A stretch of DNA of 64,000 nt, from positions 1-64,000 of IMG/VR virus record IMGVR_UViG_3300032401_000006; one strand, 5' to 3'. Position numbers and translations under genes: made by a program. Under the pieces are notes generated by a model, which was not told the DNA's origin, ran no database searches, and saw only the letters and a list, made by a program, of their open reading frames with translations. Origin of the DNA: a virus. Below are positions 33,119 through 41,614 of this stretch, in pieces. Positions within the stretch are counted from its first letter, which is position 1. Each line of letters begins with the position of its first letter.

Positions 33119-33337
33119 TCAATCGTCATCGTCATCTCGGAGACGTGGTGACCGATACGAAGACTTGTACTTGCTCTTCATCATGCGTCCGGCGGTCTTG
33201 TCTGACAGCCGCGTCATGTTCATCGGACGCCATCCATAAGCATTACCAATGTACGTCCACACATCACCATCCTCGTCCAACGCTGTGAGCAGTCCATCGT
33301 TGGCCACGAGCTGAACAAACTTGCTCTCTCGCTCCAT
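33119..33337 (-). CDS. Small hypothetical protein (72 aa)
   Basis: ATG 33337 behind AAGGAAGGAATCAC. A beta-rich start (FVQLVANDGLLTALDEDGDV, WTYIGNAYGWRPMN) is followed by a basic stretch and a final run of five Asp. No family recognised. Confidence 0.65.
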   Translation of the reverse strand: MERESKFVQLVANDGLLTALDEDGDVWTYIGNAYGWRPMNMTRLSDKTAGRMMKSKYKSSYRSPRLRDDDDD

Positions 33338-33363
33338 GTGATTCCTTCCTTTTCCGTCAAATA

Positions 33364-33543
33364 CTAGAACGGTGGATCGTCATCAGCAATACTCGGTTTC
33401 TCAATAAACTCTTTAACTCGGGCCAATGCAACTTTTAATTCATTTCGGAACTTACAGAATATTCTGATCCTGATGTCCCTGCTCTTGGCAATTAATGGGA
33501 GCTTGTCGCTCAGGTCTTCAGAAGTGTAGTCGTGGTCACCCAT
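33364..33543 (-). CDS. Small protein ending DDDPPF (59 aa)
   Basis: ATG 33543 lies 34 nt inside the nucleotidyltransferase-like gene. Reads MGDHDYTSEDLSDKLPLIAK, then RDIRIRIFCKFRNELKVALA and a C-terminus DDDPPF. That end resembles the acidic tip by which bacterial SSB proteins bind partners, so a role at replication complexes is possible. Inference only. Confidence 0.55.
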   Translation of the reverse strand: MGDHDYTSEDLSDKLPLIAKSRDIRIRIFCKFRNELKVALARVKEFIEKPSIADDDPPF

Positions 33544-33857
33544 ATCCAGAACTCTTCATCGGAGTGCATGATGAGAATATTGTAGACCTTTCCATTTTGA
33601 GTGTGAATATAGAAACTTCGCTTGTAATCAGGCTCCATGTCGATAGCAGCTCCAGAAGCACCAACGGCATACTCACTCAAATCATCTTCAGATATGAATT
33701 TGTGAGGCACAATCAAATCAATATCAGATGTGCCCTCGATGAAACCGCCCAGAACCTTAGAGCCGGTGATCACCGAATTCTTATAAATATCCCGAAACAG
33801 CTTCTCTGGTACTGCGGGTACTTCTTTCAACAATTGCAACATCTCTGGATCCAGCAT
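33510..33857 (-). CDS. Nucleotidyltransferase-fold protein (115 aa)
   Basis: Carries the minimal nucleotidyltransferase motif: VITGSKVLGGFIEGTSDIDL (GS..., then DxD) followed by an acidic strand region. Single small domain, as in MNT-type enzymes. No HEPN-type partner is evident next to it. It lies between the polymerase and small genes. Substrate unknown. Confidence 0.65.
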   Translation of the reverse strand: MLDPEMLQLLKEVPAVPEKLFRDIYKNSVITGSKVLGGFIEGTSDIDLIVPHKFISEDDLSEYAVGASGAAIDMEPDYKRSFYIHTQNGKVYNILIMHSDEEFWIWVTTTTLLKT

Positions 33858-33867
33858 TACACACCCC

Positions 33868-35313
33868 CTACGCTACCACTTTATATGCTTTCTTCTCACT
33901 CCAGGGACGGTCGACGTCACACAGCTCGATCTCCACGTCGAGCGGTACCGTGATCCAGCTCCACGCCTTCCGCAAATCTTTGCACATCACGCGACGGACA
34001 GTCTTCAGCACGTGATCTCTCTCATCCGGATGTATGTCGAGCACGATCGAGTCGTGGATTTGTCCCACCAAACGGCTTCGCCACTTCTCCTCTGTTTGTA
34101 TGGCATCCAAACGAATGAATGCCCACAAGAGACAATGAAACGCCGCCCCCTGAACAGGCAGGTTGATGACCTCATTCTTGCGCATCACGCCGGAGCACCT
34201 GAAGCCAGTCAATAGATCGAAATATCCCTTCTTCTGATACTGTGACCACCACCTGTCCTTCCAAGCCTGGTACACCTTGAAGCGGCGGTTCCAGAAGTCA
34301 TCTTCGACCTGCCGCACGTGCTCCTCAAACACCTCGTACGAGTCGATCGGGATCTCCTCCTTTATTCTCCTCCCGCTGCTGGTCGTGCGTTCGACCTCGA
34401 TCGTCTGCTTCATCAAGTGATCCGATATCGTGCCCTGTGGCATGGAAATTCCTTGCCCGGATTTCCACTTACCCTTCGGAAGCTTGCACCAGCCACAGGC
34501 CATGTTCTCGGCGCAGTGGATGAAATAGTCGCCGTAAAACTCCGGAAACACGAAACCATTCTTGGAGGCCTGCCTCAGAACGTAGTGCTCAGGTGTTTTC
34601 TTGTTGAAGTCCTTCACCTTGAAGATCTGCTTGGCCATGTCACCGTGCATGTCCGTCGTGGGATCCTCGATGTACTTCCTTAGATTGGGATCTTGACAAT
34701 AACAACAAGCACCCCGCACTTCAATGGAACCGTAATCAGCCTGGCCTATCTGGTGTCCCGGTCTTGGAAATATGGCGTCCCGAATTATGCGCATCGCCGC
34801 TTCATCGCGAGCTGGAAAGTTGTGGTAATTCGGTCGGTCTGATGAGCTCCTGTATGACTTCGCAGTGTGAAGGTTAAAGAACGAGTGAACATATCCCTCG
34901 ACCTGCTCACGCATGAGCGACTCAAGATACGTGTCCTTCAGCTTTCCAAACTGTCGTATCTGGATCAGACCCGCGAGTTCGGGGATGTCAAGTTGCACCA
35001 GCGTCTCTTCATCCACTGACCCCTTGCCAGATGTCGTGAAGTTGATCGGTTCGATCTTCCGCACGTCATAGAGCAGGTGCGCCAACTGAGCGTTGGCGTG
35101 GATGTTTGTCTTGAGTCCGTAGACGTGTTGCCAGTGCTGATAGAATTTTGTCTGTCGGAAGTCCTCTTCGAGCAGTTCTATCTTGTGACCCAGTTGCTTG
35201 TACTTGCGCCCGCAGTACACCAAGTCGATCCGTATCCCGCATTGCTCTGCACGTGAGAACGCCAGTATGCCATCGTGAAAAAGTCTGTATGCGTCCGCCC
35301 GCGTCAGCGCCAT
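33868..35313 (-). CDS. Family A DNA polymerase, polymerase domain only
   Basis: 481 residues covering palm, fingers and thumb but no exonuclease domain. Motif A is QADYGSIEVR. The O-helix is RQASKNGFVFPEFYG (Arg, Lys, aromatic and Tyr-Gly in place). Motif C is VGQIHDSIVLDI. An insert with Cys pairs (CAENMACGWCKLPKG) follows the O-helix and may bind zinc. The matching 3'-5' exonuclease is encoded separately at 35.5-36.7 kb. Replicative polymerase of the phage. Confidence 0.9.
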   Translation of the reverse strand: MALTRADAYRLFHDGILAFSRAEQCGIRIDLVYCGRKYKQLGHKIELLEEDFRQTKFYQHWQHVYGLKTNIHANAQLAHLLYDVRKIEPINFTTSGKGSVDEETLVQLDIPELAGLIQIRQFGKLKDTYLESLMREQVEGYVHSFFNLHTAKSYRSSSDRPNYHNFPARDEAAMRIIRDAIFPRPGHQIGQADYGSIEVRGACCYCQDPNLRKYIEDPTTDMHGDMAKQIFKVKDFNKKTPEHYVLRQASKNGFVFPEFYGDYFIHCAENMACGWCKLPKGKWKSGQGISMPQGTISDHLMKQTIEVERTTSSGRRIKEEIPIDSYEVFEEHVRQVEDDFWNRRFKVYQAWKDRWWSQYQKKGYFDLLTGFRCSGVMRKNEVINLPVQGAAFHCLLWAFIRLDAIQTEEKWRSRLVGQIHDSIVLDIHPDERDHVLKTVRRVMCKDLRKAWSWITVPLDVEIELCDVDRPWSEKKAYKVVA

Positions 35314-35369
35314 GGCGTGCTCTTATTTGTTCTGCGAACCACACTGTTTTCAATTTTGACCATCTCCAT

Positions 35370-35513
35370 CTACTCCAGATTCTTCATGACAGAATCAAAT
35401 TCTAAATGTTCTGAATGTGAATACGGATCTGAACAGCACGAATGATACAATGATTCGGTTTGTATTCTACGACCATAAGCTGGAATCTTTTCCAATACAG
35501 TGGCTGATCTCAT
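35370..35513 (-). CDS. Small hypothetical protein (47 aa)
   Basis: ATG 35513 follows AAGGAG by 8 nt and overlaps the TGA of the exonuclease gene (ATGA). Opens MRSATVLEKIPAYGRRIQTE and contains an adjacent Cys pair. It sits between the two halves of the polymerase. Function unknown. A further 21-codon frame runs from its stop to the polymerase start. Confidence 0.5.
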   Translation of the reverse strand: MRSATVLEKIPAYGRRIQTESLYHSCCSDPYSHSEHLEFDSVMKNLE

Positions 35514-36715
35514 ATTCTCATCTCCTTCATCTGAGCCATCGCCAAGCGGTACTCCAGCAGGCTGTCTATTCCACAGTAGATCAGCAACTTTCTGCGCCCT
35601 GCCTCGGTCTTGATCAAGTCTGTGATACGGTTCACCGCGTTGCCGTTCTTGTTGTCGGTGGCTTTCAGAAACGGTGAAACCTCATCGTCATAGCCCAACA
35701 CGCCGAACCGCACAAACGACTGAAACTTCAATCCACAGATGCCTGGGCGGTTGTCGAGGACGTGACTCGCCAGCATCGTGTCCCAAATCCAGTTATTTGG
35801 TCGATAGCCCAAAATATTGAACGACCACGTGTCCTCGAACTTGATGTTGGACGCGATCTTTCCCCGCTTTGACTTGAGCATCCGCCGCACCTTGGCCAGC
35901 CCGATAGAGTCTCCAGGCAGCATAAAGGCGAACGTCTTCGCGCCGTCGCTGACCGACATGCACGGTATGAAGTGTTTTGTTGTATCATGCGGTTTCAATC
36001 CGGTAGTCTCGTAGTCGAATGCGATGGGATCACCAAGCGCCTCCAGCCTGTTCAAATCCGTGATGATCTCGATCTGCGTGGATTCATCTTTGAACTTGGA
36101 GAATGGTTTATCAACCATAGACAGAGCAGCCTTGAGATCCGACTTCCATATGGTGGCTATCTCTGGCTGCTTGCTGCTTCGCTCTATGTAGCTCGGGTGA
36201 AACGTCGTGCAGATCCAGCACCCGAACTCCCTGTCTGGAATCGTCCACCCACGCCACTTGCTGACCGTGCCGATGTCCTTAGTCCACCGAGCACCTATGA
36301 GGCTGGTCACGGCGCAGCCTCCGAGCAAGATCACCACCTTGGGTTTGTACCCTTTGATGGCGTTGAAGACCAGTGGACGGCAATAGCTGATTTCCTTGTC
36401 AGTGGGTGCACGATTGTTGCCCTCCGAGTTCGTGGGGCGGCAGTTGATGGAGTTGATGCTTGCGCAGTCTTCGAACAGATCTACCCCGAGCTTGGCAAGG
36501 GCATCTTCGAGCACGTGCCCCATCCGTCCCTGCCATTGCTTGCCATTTTCATCCTCGGTGGCTCCTGGCGCCTCCCCGACGAACAGGATCTCTTTTTCAA
36601 ATCGGCCGTGTGGCTTCATGCGCGGACTCTTCACACCCTCACACAGTCTACACTTGGAGCACTGCGGCGACGTGCTCACCGCGCCAGTCTTGATGTCACC
36701 GAAAAAGCCACCCAT
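35510..36715 (-). CDS. Uracil-DNA glycosylase fused to 3'-5' proofreading exonuclease
   Basis: 401 residues in two parts. Residues 1-200 are a family 4/5-type uracil-DNA glycosylase: VGEAPGATEDENGKQWQGR, HPSYIE, and four Cys (two in CSKCRLC, one each in NCRP and YCRP) placed as for the [4Fe-4S] cluster. Residues about 225-401 are a DnaQ-like exonuclease: Exo I PIAFDYETTGL (DxE), Exo II SNIKFED, Exo III YCGIDSLLEYRL. This is the proofreading half of a family A polymerase whose polymerase domain is the neighbouring gene. The fusion could let the replisome sense or remove uracil during copying (inference). Confidence 0.85.
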   Translation of the reverse strand: MGGFFGDIKTGAVSTSPQCSKCRLCEGVKSPRMKPHGRFEKEILFVGEAPGATEDENGKQWQGRMGHVLEDALAKLGVDLFEDCASINSINCRPTNSEGNNRAPTDKEISYCRPLVFNAIKGYKPKVVILLGGCAVTSLIGARWTKDIGTVSKWRGWTIPDREFGCWICTTFHPSYIERSSKQPEIATIWKSDLKAALSMVDKPFSKFKDESTQIEIITDLNRLEALGDPIAFDYETTGLKPHDTTKHFIPCMSVSDGAKTFAFMLPGDSIGLAKVRRMLKSKRGKIASNIKFEDTWSFNILGYRPNNWIWDTMLASHVLDNRPGICGLKFQSFVRFGVLGYDDEVSPFLKATDNKNGNAVNRITDLIKTEAGRRKLLIYCGIDSLLEYRLAMAQMKEMRI

Positions 36716-36716
36716 T

Positions 36717-36890
36717 TCACTTCCTCATCCTGTGCAGCTTCGTCTCGTCTTCACAAAACTGTGCGATGTCTCTCAAGCACACCTTCTCAAACACTGTCTC
36801 AGTCTCGGGAAAGAACGCATATCCTCTCCACCTGCCCCACCACTTGACTTCGCCCAGCTTTCTATGACTTTCACCCAGGGTGAGGACAGA
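36717..36890 (-). CDS. Small W/R-rich phage protein, start not identifiable (up to 57 aa)
   Basis: The frame bounded by TAG 36893 and TGA 36717 reads KLGEVKWWGRWRGYAFFPET and VFEKVCLRDIAQFCEDETKL, a pattern I know from small phage proteins. No ATG/GTG/TTG starts it. An ATG at 36910 in the next frame (MHRQRYSLSSPWVKV) would serve if one base were shifted, so a frameshift or an unusual start is likely. Confidence 0.5.
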   Translation of the reverse strand, partial: SVLTLGESHRKLGEVKWWGRWRGYAFFPETETVFEKVCLRDIAQFCEDETKLHRMRK

Positions 36891-36910
36891 CTATATCTTT
36901 GTCTGTGCAT

Positions 36911-37795
36911 CTAAACATCTCTCAGCATCATTCCGTAATCATTCACCCCGGACTGCGGTACCACACCCGATTTAAGAACCAATCTGTTATACCTGAATCT
37001 TCGATAATTGACCTCGTGATGCCATCTATGAAACTTCCAAGTGAGGCGGGCAACATCTGGATGCATCTCGGTCAATATCACCGATTTGGGCATCGTGCCT
37101 TCCTGAGAGTAGAACACCTCGTCACATCCACCCTTGACTGTTTGAGTGGACATTTTGTACTGCAGCAAAACATTGAACTGTACCGTGCACCATTTGTAAT
37201 CTTTGCCAGGCACGTTGCTCTTCAAGGCCTGCAACGACAGATCCGTGTCCTCGTTGTAGCGGCCTCGCCATCGGAATGGAATATCGTTTCTAATCAGGTT
37301 GCACGAGTAGATCCGCGTGTTCAACGTAAAAGCCGGGAGTGCGTGAAAGTTCGAGATGAACATGTAATACTGCGGTCCCGAGATCGCCACGTTCTCATAC
37401 CGATCAACGAAGTCCTCGCAGGCCCGAAACATCGAGCCCGTGTCGACTGGAATCCTCAATCCACGATTGAAGCGGTAGAATCTACGGATGTTGTCGTCCA
37501 TCACCCAGTGGCTCTTCGCCCCGATCGAGATCGAGTGATCCCAAGCGAAATTCCGCGCTGCACCCGGACCCTTGCTCTTGCTGTCACCCAGGTCGTCACA
37601 GGTGTCATACTCATCCTGATATCGTGGATCCAATACAAGCACCTTCTTTTTCGAGATCACATCGGTGTACTGCTTGTATTGCTGCTGCTCGACCACGATG
37701 CGATATGGCACCCCCATCATCTCCAGTGCCTTGCTTGTCATCCGTGTGTCCCACCTGCTCTTCGACACGATGTAGATCGGATATCGCGGATTCAT
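36911..37795 (-). CDS. TET-associated-type glycosyltransferase (GT-A fold)
   Basis: 294 residues from ATG 37795, two bases after the previous stop. Motifs in order: YPIYIVSKSRWDTRMTSKAL, GVPYRIVVE, GAARNFAWDHSIS, the DxD-like HWVMDDNIRRFYRFN, ACEDFVDRYENVAISG, LNTRIYSCNLIRNDIPFRWR, GRYNEDTDLSLQ and a TVKGGCDE segment. I match these to glycosyltransferases found beside TET/JBP oxygenases in phages, which sugar-modify hydroxymethylated DNA bases. No TET gene is in this window, so the acceptor base is unknown. Confidence 0.75.
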   Translation of the reverse strand: MNPRYPIYIVSKSRWDTRMTSKALEMMGVPYRIVVEQQQYKQYTDVISKKKVLVLDPRYQDEYDTCDDLGDSKSKGPGAARNFAWDHSISIGAKSHWVMDDNIRRFYRFNRGLRIPVDTGSMFRACEDFVDRYENVAISGPQYYMFISNFHALPAFTLNTRIYSCNLIRNDIPFRWRGRYNEDTDLSLQALKSNVPGKDYKWCTVQFNVLLQYKMSTQTVKGGCDEVFYSQEGTMPKSVILTEMHPDVARLTWKFHRWHHEVNYRRFRYNRLVLKSGVVPQSGVNDYGMMLRDV

Positions 37796-37796
37796 G

Positions 37797-38117
37797 TCAC
37801 TCTTCCCCTTCAGCATCCACGTAGTGCTTGGTGGTGTCGGTTTGACAGTGCAACCCGCGCTCTGGATACCAGATGCTCCGTGTCGACTTTGTCAGGTTTT
37901 GTTTTATCCGCGCGGCGAAGTCTTTTAGGTCCTCCTCCGACCGAAAGTGAACCACGATGGAGGTGAAGACACTCTGCACCCCCTGAACATACTCAGGCAT
38001 CCCTTTCCAGTGCTCTTCCCAAACCGTCTCCGGATAGAGCAGCGGCCTTGGCTTTGGTCCCTCCTGCTTCTTCACTTTCAACTCTTGTTCCTGCTTCTTC
38101 GGTGTAGACTTGCGCAT
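37797..38117 (-). CDS. Hypothetical protein, WEEHWKGMPEY domain (106 aa)
   Basis: Start ATG 38117 with GGAGGAG 7 nt ahead. The N-terminus is Lys/Gln-rich. The core VWEEHWKGMPEYVQ, FTSIVVHFRSEEDLKDFAAR and TRSIWYPE is a small domain common in phages near DNA-modification genes, of unknown function. Its stop lies directly before the glycosyltransferase start, so the two are co-translated. Confidence 0.65.
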   Translation of the reverse strand: MRKSTPKKQEQELKVKKQEGPKPRPLLYPETVWEEHWKGMPEYVQGVQSVFTSIVVHFRSEEDLKDFAARIKQNLTKSTRSIWYPERGLHCQTDTTKHYVDAEGEE

Positions 38118-38121
38118 ACGC

Positions 38122-39126
38122 CTACTCCTCCACCAAGGCAACCACGTGCTGCCAACTGTCACCAGTGAACTTGAGACAATTCTCACCCACCGTGCAGGCC
38201 AGCGTCTGTTCCAGGATGAACTTCAGCAGTGATGGATTGATGACGAACTTCACGTGCTTTCCGTCATACGCCATCCGCTTGTCCTCCTCGAACCACGCCG
38301 TCTCGATCTCGACGCGGAGCTTGATCACCTTGTCTTTTATGGTGATGGTTGCACGCTGCTCCAGCTTGGGCATTCCAACACAGAACACGACGGCCCGCTC
38401 CAAGACCTCCAGCACGGATACCGGAAACTCGACGTCTGTTCCAGACACCTTCAAGAGCTTGTCAAGCAGTGGAAACTTCTCGGAGAACACACGGCACCCT
38501 ATCACGGTGCCAGCAGTAGTCTTGAAGTGAATCCAGCTGTTGCCCTCCGCGATCTTCTCGATCTCGCACCCGACTATCACCTCTGCCGCGGCGGACGGCA
38601 GCAGAAACGTCTTAACACCAAACGGCTCGGACTCGTAGATACTGATCCGGTAGTTGTCTGACGACTCCAGCCTACCATCTTCTCTGACGTTTATACACGT
38701 GAGCTCCGGTCGGGCCATGCTCGAAGCACACGTCATCATGGTGAACTCCAGCGCCTCCTTGAAAGTCTTTGGCAATGGCTTCCACTTGCCGTGGTCGGAT
38801 ACCTCATCAGAGAGAGGCTTGACGTCTTCCTGCAGCGTGAACCCAGCTTCCACCTTGTCTGACGAGAGGCGCACTTCATTACCATTCACCGACAGCTCAA
38901 CATCGTCACCGGACAGGCGCGCGATCAGGCCGTGAAACTCCTCCGCCTGTATGGATCCGGACAATTCAAGACCAACGACCGGGTGTCTCAGAAACAATGA
39001 GTCGTTGTACGCCATCACGAATCCCGGCTCGAACATGAACACCCGGTCGTCGCTCATGTTCTTACTGGTCGACCTCAACCCTGGTTTTATGATCTCCAGG
39101 GCCTTCAGCACATCTGCACGCTTCAT
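38122..39126 (-). CDS. Beta-type sliding clamp (DnaN-like)
   Basis: 334 residues. Clamp-like beta pattern: VLKALEIIKPGL, FVMAYNDSLFLRHPV, DVELSVNGNEVRLSSDKVEA, LESSDNYRISIY, FPVSVLEVLERA and a C-terminal strand-helix (VKFVINPSLLKFILEQTLAC, then GDSWQHVVALVEE). Sequence is far from bacterial DnaN, but the clamp loader gene in the same run supports the call. It tethers the polymerase to DNA. Confidence 0.75.
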   Translation of the reverse strand: MKRADVLKALEIIKPGLRSTSKNMSDDRVFMFEPGFVMAYNDSLFLRHPVVGLELSGSIQAEEFHGLIARLSGDDVELSVNGNEVRLSSDKVEAGFTLQEDVKPLSDEVSDHGKWKPLPKTFKEALEFTMMTCASSMARPELTCINVREDGRLESSDNYRISIYESEPFGVKTFLLPSAAAEVIVGCEIEKIAEGNSWIHFKTTAGTVIGCRVFSEKFPLLDKLLKVSGTDVEFPVSVLEVLERAVVFCVGMPKLEQRATITIKDKVIKLRVEIETAWFEEDKRMAYDGKHVKFVINPSLLKFILEQTLACTVGENCLKFTGDSWQHVVALVEE

Positions 39127-39161
39127 ATCCGCCTCGAAAGTAGTGTTGAATAATCACGAGA

Positions 39162-39240
39162 GGGCTGGCTGACCCCTTCGCCTTCTATGAGGAGCTATCA
39201 GTCACGGTGCTTTCCACCGACTGCCGTTCACAACCAGCCC
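39162..39240 (-). other. Structured intergenic element before the clamp gene
   Basis: Arms GGGCTGG (39162-39168) and CCAGCCC (39234-39240) enclose a strong hairpin: CAGTC/GACTG and GGTG/CACC with a 2-nt bulge (39199-39223). It occupies the gap between the Lys-rich protein gene and the clamp gene. No U-run. Confidence 0.45.
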
Positions 39241-39249
39241 ATGCTGAAA

Positions 39250-39876
39250 CTACTTCTTCAACTCGATGAACTTGTGACTCACGTCCCACCAGATGTCCTG
39301 GTGTGTCACGCCGGCAGCCAAAGCATCGCCCACGGACATCCCCGACTTGTAGAGCTCGAATCTCGCATGCGATGCCGCCCCGACTTTCTTGGGATTGGTC
39401 TTGACGAGAAGTCGGATCTTCAAACCGTCGGTCTTGCGAGCCCTGGGCGTCGAGGGACTCTTGGTCTTCGGGTGATCTTTGTTCGCGGATTTTGCATCCG
39501 CCGCGGGTGCAGCAGGCTCGTCGAACTTGATACAGCTCAGCTTCTTCAGCACGACGTTCGTGGCATCGCTGAACACATCATCCGGCACGATCTCCTTGGC
39601 CTCCTTGATGATGTTGGCCCGGAGCTTGTCGTCCGGCTGGGTGGTGTCGATGACCGGATCCAGATCCATGAGCTCGTTCATCTCGTCGGCGGCCTTGATC
39701 ATCTCCTTGCGGCTGGGGCCTTCTGGGGCAGCAGTGGTCTTGGCAGCTGCCTTTTTGGCTGCGGGTTTTACTGCGGTTGGTTTCTTCTCTTCTTTCTTGG
39801 GCGCAACGGACTTCTCCTCCGTTTTCTTTGCGTCCTTCTTTGCGTCCTTCTTTGCGTCCTTCTCCTTCGGTGCCAT
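39250..39876 (-). CDS. Lys/Ala-rich protein with H1-like tail (208 aa)
   Basis: ATG 39876 preceded by AAAAGGAG. The first 70 residues are Lys/Ala/Pro-rich (three DAKK repeats, AVKPAAKKAAAK), like histone H1 tails. The remainder is helical (EMIKAADEMNELMDLDPVID, IIKEAKEIVPDDVF) and ends in a compact alpha/beta segment (LKIRLLVKTNPKKVG, HKFIELKK). Possibly a DNA-binding or nucleoid-like protein. An upstream in-frame ATG at 39930 lacks a ribosome site. Confidence 0.6.
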   Translation of the reverse strand: MAPKEKDAKKDAKKDAKKTEEKSVAPKKEEKKPTAVKPAAKKAAAKTTAAPEGPSRKEMIKAADEMNELMDLDPVIDTTQPDDKLRANIIKEAKEIVPDDVFSDATNVVLKKLSCIKFDEPAAPAADAKSANKDHPKTKSPSTPRARKTDGLKIRLLVKTNPKKVGAASHARFELYKSGMSVGDALAAGVTHQDIWWDVSHKFIELKK

Positions 39877-39935
39877 GTTGTCACTCCTTTTCTGTTCAGG
39901 TTGGATAATGCACGATTCAATCCTAATCAACCATA

Positions 39936-41507
39936 TTATACTGAGTCATCTGATGATTTGGAAAAATAATTTTTCGAGTATGACCCAAGCAGCGGTCTTC
40001 CCATCTGCAGACGCTGAAGTACATACGTCACGTGCTTTCTGTCGAAATCACCCTCCCTGACGACAATCTCGTTCACCCGCATGATTCCGATGCGTTTTTC
40101 ATCGGAAGTTTGATTCAATCCGTACATTGCCGTCACGTGGGCGAATTTTGTCTTCGTCTCGCTGAAGTTTTTCATGCCAAGCAAGTGCTCGCTGTAACTG
40201 TCCGCGTCGGTCTGCGTGGCCGTAACCACCAAACACCTCCGCTGCTGACTCAGGGCGCGGAGCCGCTGCCACTTGTAGTTCTCCTTGTGTCTGAAGTCCA
40301 TGCGAGAGACGTCGGGGTCGTGTGCCAGGATGTCCGCGTAGTCGATCACCACGACGTCGGGCACGAAACCCTCCTGCCGCTCCCACGTGGCGAGCAAGCT
40401 TTTGATCTCGGCCACCGTCAGAGTCTCGTTCGGGTACGTGGCAAGTTTGAACGACTTCGGGAACTTGCCCTTGAACTTGTGTATTGCTCTCCTGGCATCG
40501 TGCTTGGTGAGCGGGGCAACTGCCTTGCGTTCCGTGAGCCACACCATCGGGCGCCTGGACGGGCACGAGTTGTTCTTGCAGTACCGGTAGTCAGGGTTCC
40601 GCGTGAACGCTTCGAGCAGCTCCGCGTGTGTTTTATCCATGCCATCGTCATCAAAGACCTTAAAACCGGGTGCCTCGTCGCAGCAAGCATTGCCGGTCTG
40701 GTTGATCTCACAGTCCACGACCGGCACGTACATCTTGGTGCAGTACTTCGGATCGTTGCTTCGCTGAGCCAGGTAGATGCAGATGCGCATGACCTGCTGA
40801 CGCTCGCTCATGTCGCCAGCCTGAAACATGGCAACATTGCAGTCGGTCATGAGTGCCCGCATGGCGATCTCCAAAAGCATGAAGCTCTTGCCACGCTTCT
40901 CGGGACCCATCAGTGCGACGAAACCCTCCCTGACAAACTGACTGTCCCACATATAGCCGAGCGCGCGGCCGAAGGTCATCAAGGGTTGAGCCGTGTCACT
41001 GAACGCCCGCTCCACCGCCTCGGAGGTGAACGGGTTCACCACGTTGTTCAAGTCTGAGGGAATCTGAGAGAACTGAGTCGCCAACTGCTCCGCTTCAACC
41101 ACGCTGCCCGAGTCCAGCTCGCCCTCGATCTGCTCGCAGTGAAGTCTCAACCGACGCTCTGCGAAATACTTGCGGGATTCATCCAGAAGATAGTCAACGT
41201 TGAACTTCTCTCGATCGTAGTCCTCACTCAAGCTGGCGAGAACTTCTTCCACGCTTGCCGCCTTGTCCTTGTCCATGCCTGCCGCGAGATGCTGCATGTA
41301 GATGCCTTCGATATCCTTACCCGGTGCCCGGCTGTACTTCTCCCAGTAGTCAAGCACCCACCCGACGACCGTGCGTGCCGTCGCCGACTCTAAGTACTCG
41401 GGCTTGAAGATCGAGATCACTCCGCGCACGTAGTCGGTCGACACCACAAACCCGATCGCTATCCTCCGCTCCACCCAGTGTTCGTCTTCCAGATCATCTT
41501 GCTCCAC
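39936..41507 (-). CDS. DnaB-like replicative helicase (SF4)
   Basis: 523 residues from GTG 41507. The N-terminal helical domain resembles DnaB-N. The RecA-like motor has Walker A ALMGPEKRGKSFMLLEIA, Walker B VVVIDYADIL and later motor motifs (LVVTATQTDADS). A 100-residue insert with Cys pairs (CEINQTGNACC, CKNNSCPSRR) follows Walker A and is probably a zinc module, not usual in DnaB. With the loader and primase nearby it forms the primosome. Confidence 0.88.
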   Translation of the reverse strand: MEQDDLEDEHWVERRIAIGFVVSTDYVRGVISIFKPEYLESATARTVVGWVLDYWEKYSRAPGKDIEGIYMQHLAAGMDKDKAASVEEVLASLSEDYDREKFNVDYLLDESRKYFAERRLRLHCEQIEGELDSGSVVEAEQLATQFSQIPSDLNNVVNPFTSEAVERAFSDTAQPLMTFGRALGYMWDSQFVREGFVALMGPEKRGKSFMLLEIAMRALMTDCNVAMFQAGDMSERQQVMRICIYLAQRSNDPKYCTKMYVPVVDCEINQTGNACCDEAPGFKVFDDDGMDKTHAELLEAFTRNPDYRYCKNNSCPSRRPMVWLTERKAVAPLTKHDARRAIHKFKGKFPKSFKLATYPNETLTVAEIKSLLATWERQEGFVPDVVVIDYADILAHDPDVSRMDFRHKENYKWQRLRALSQQRRCLVVTATQTDADSYSEHLLGMKNFSETKTKFAHVTAMYGLNQTSDEKRIGIMRVNEIVVREGDFDRKHVTYVLQRLQMGRPLLGSYSKNYFSKSSDDSV

Positions 41508-41595
41508 GGTTACCTCTCAGCAATGAATTATCGCAGGATCGTTTGCCTTCGTCTTTACAGTTGATTCGAGTAGTTTCCCACGGCTTGATACCCAT
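41494..41595 (-). CDS. Very small hypothetical protein (33 aa)
   Basis: ATG 41595 with AAGGTG 6 nt ahead; stop overlaps the first codons of the helicase gene. Reads MGIKPWETTRINCKDEGKRS and then CDNSLLRGNRGAR. Two Cys, basic. Real gene or leader peptide; uncertain. Confidence 0.4.
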   Translation of the reverse strand: MGIKPWETTRINCKDEGKRSCDNSLLRGNRGAR

Positions 41596-41614
41596 AAAAT
41601 CACCTTCGGCCCGC

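Noticed and set aside
36841-36910. Group I intron P7-like GATATAGTCTG near the glycosyltransferase stop
   Set aside because: No matching guide pairing, core motifs or split gene could be found around it.
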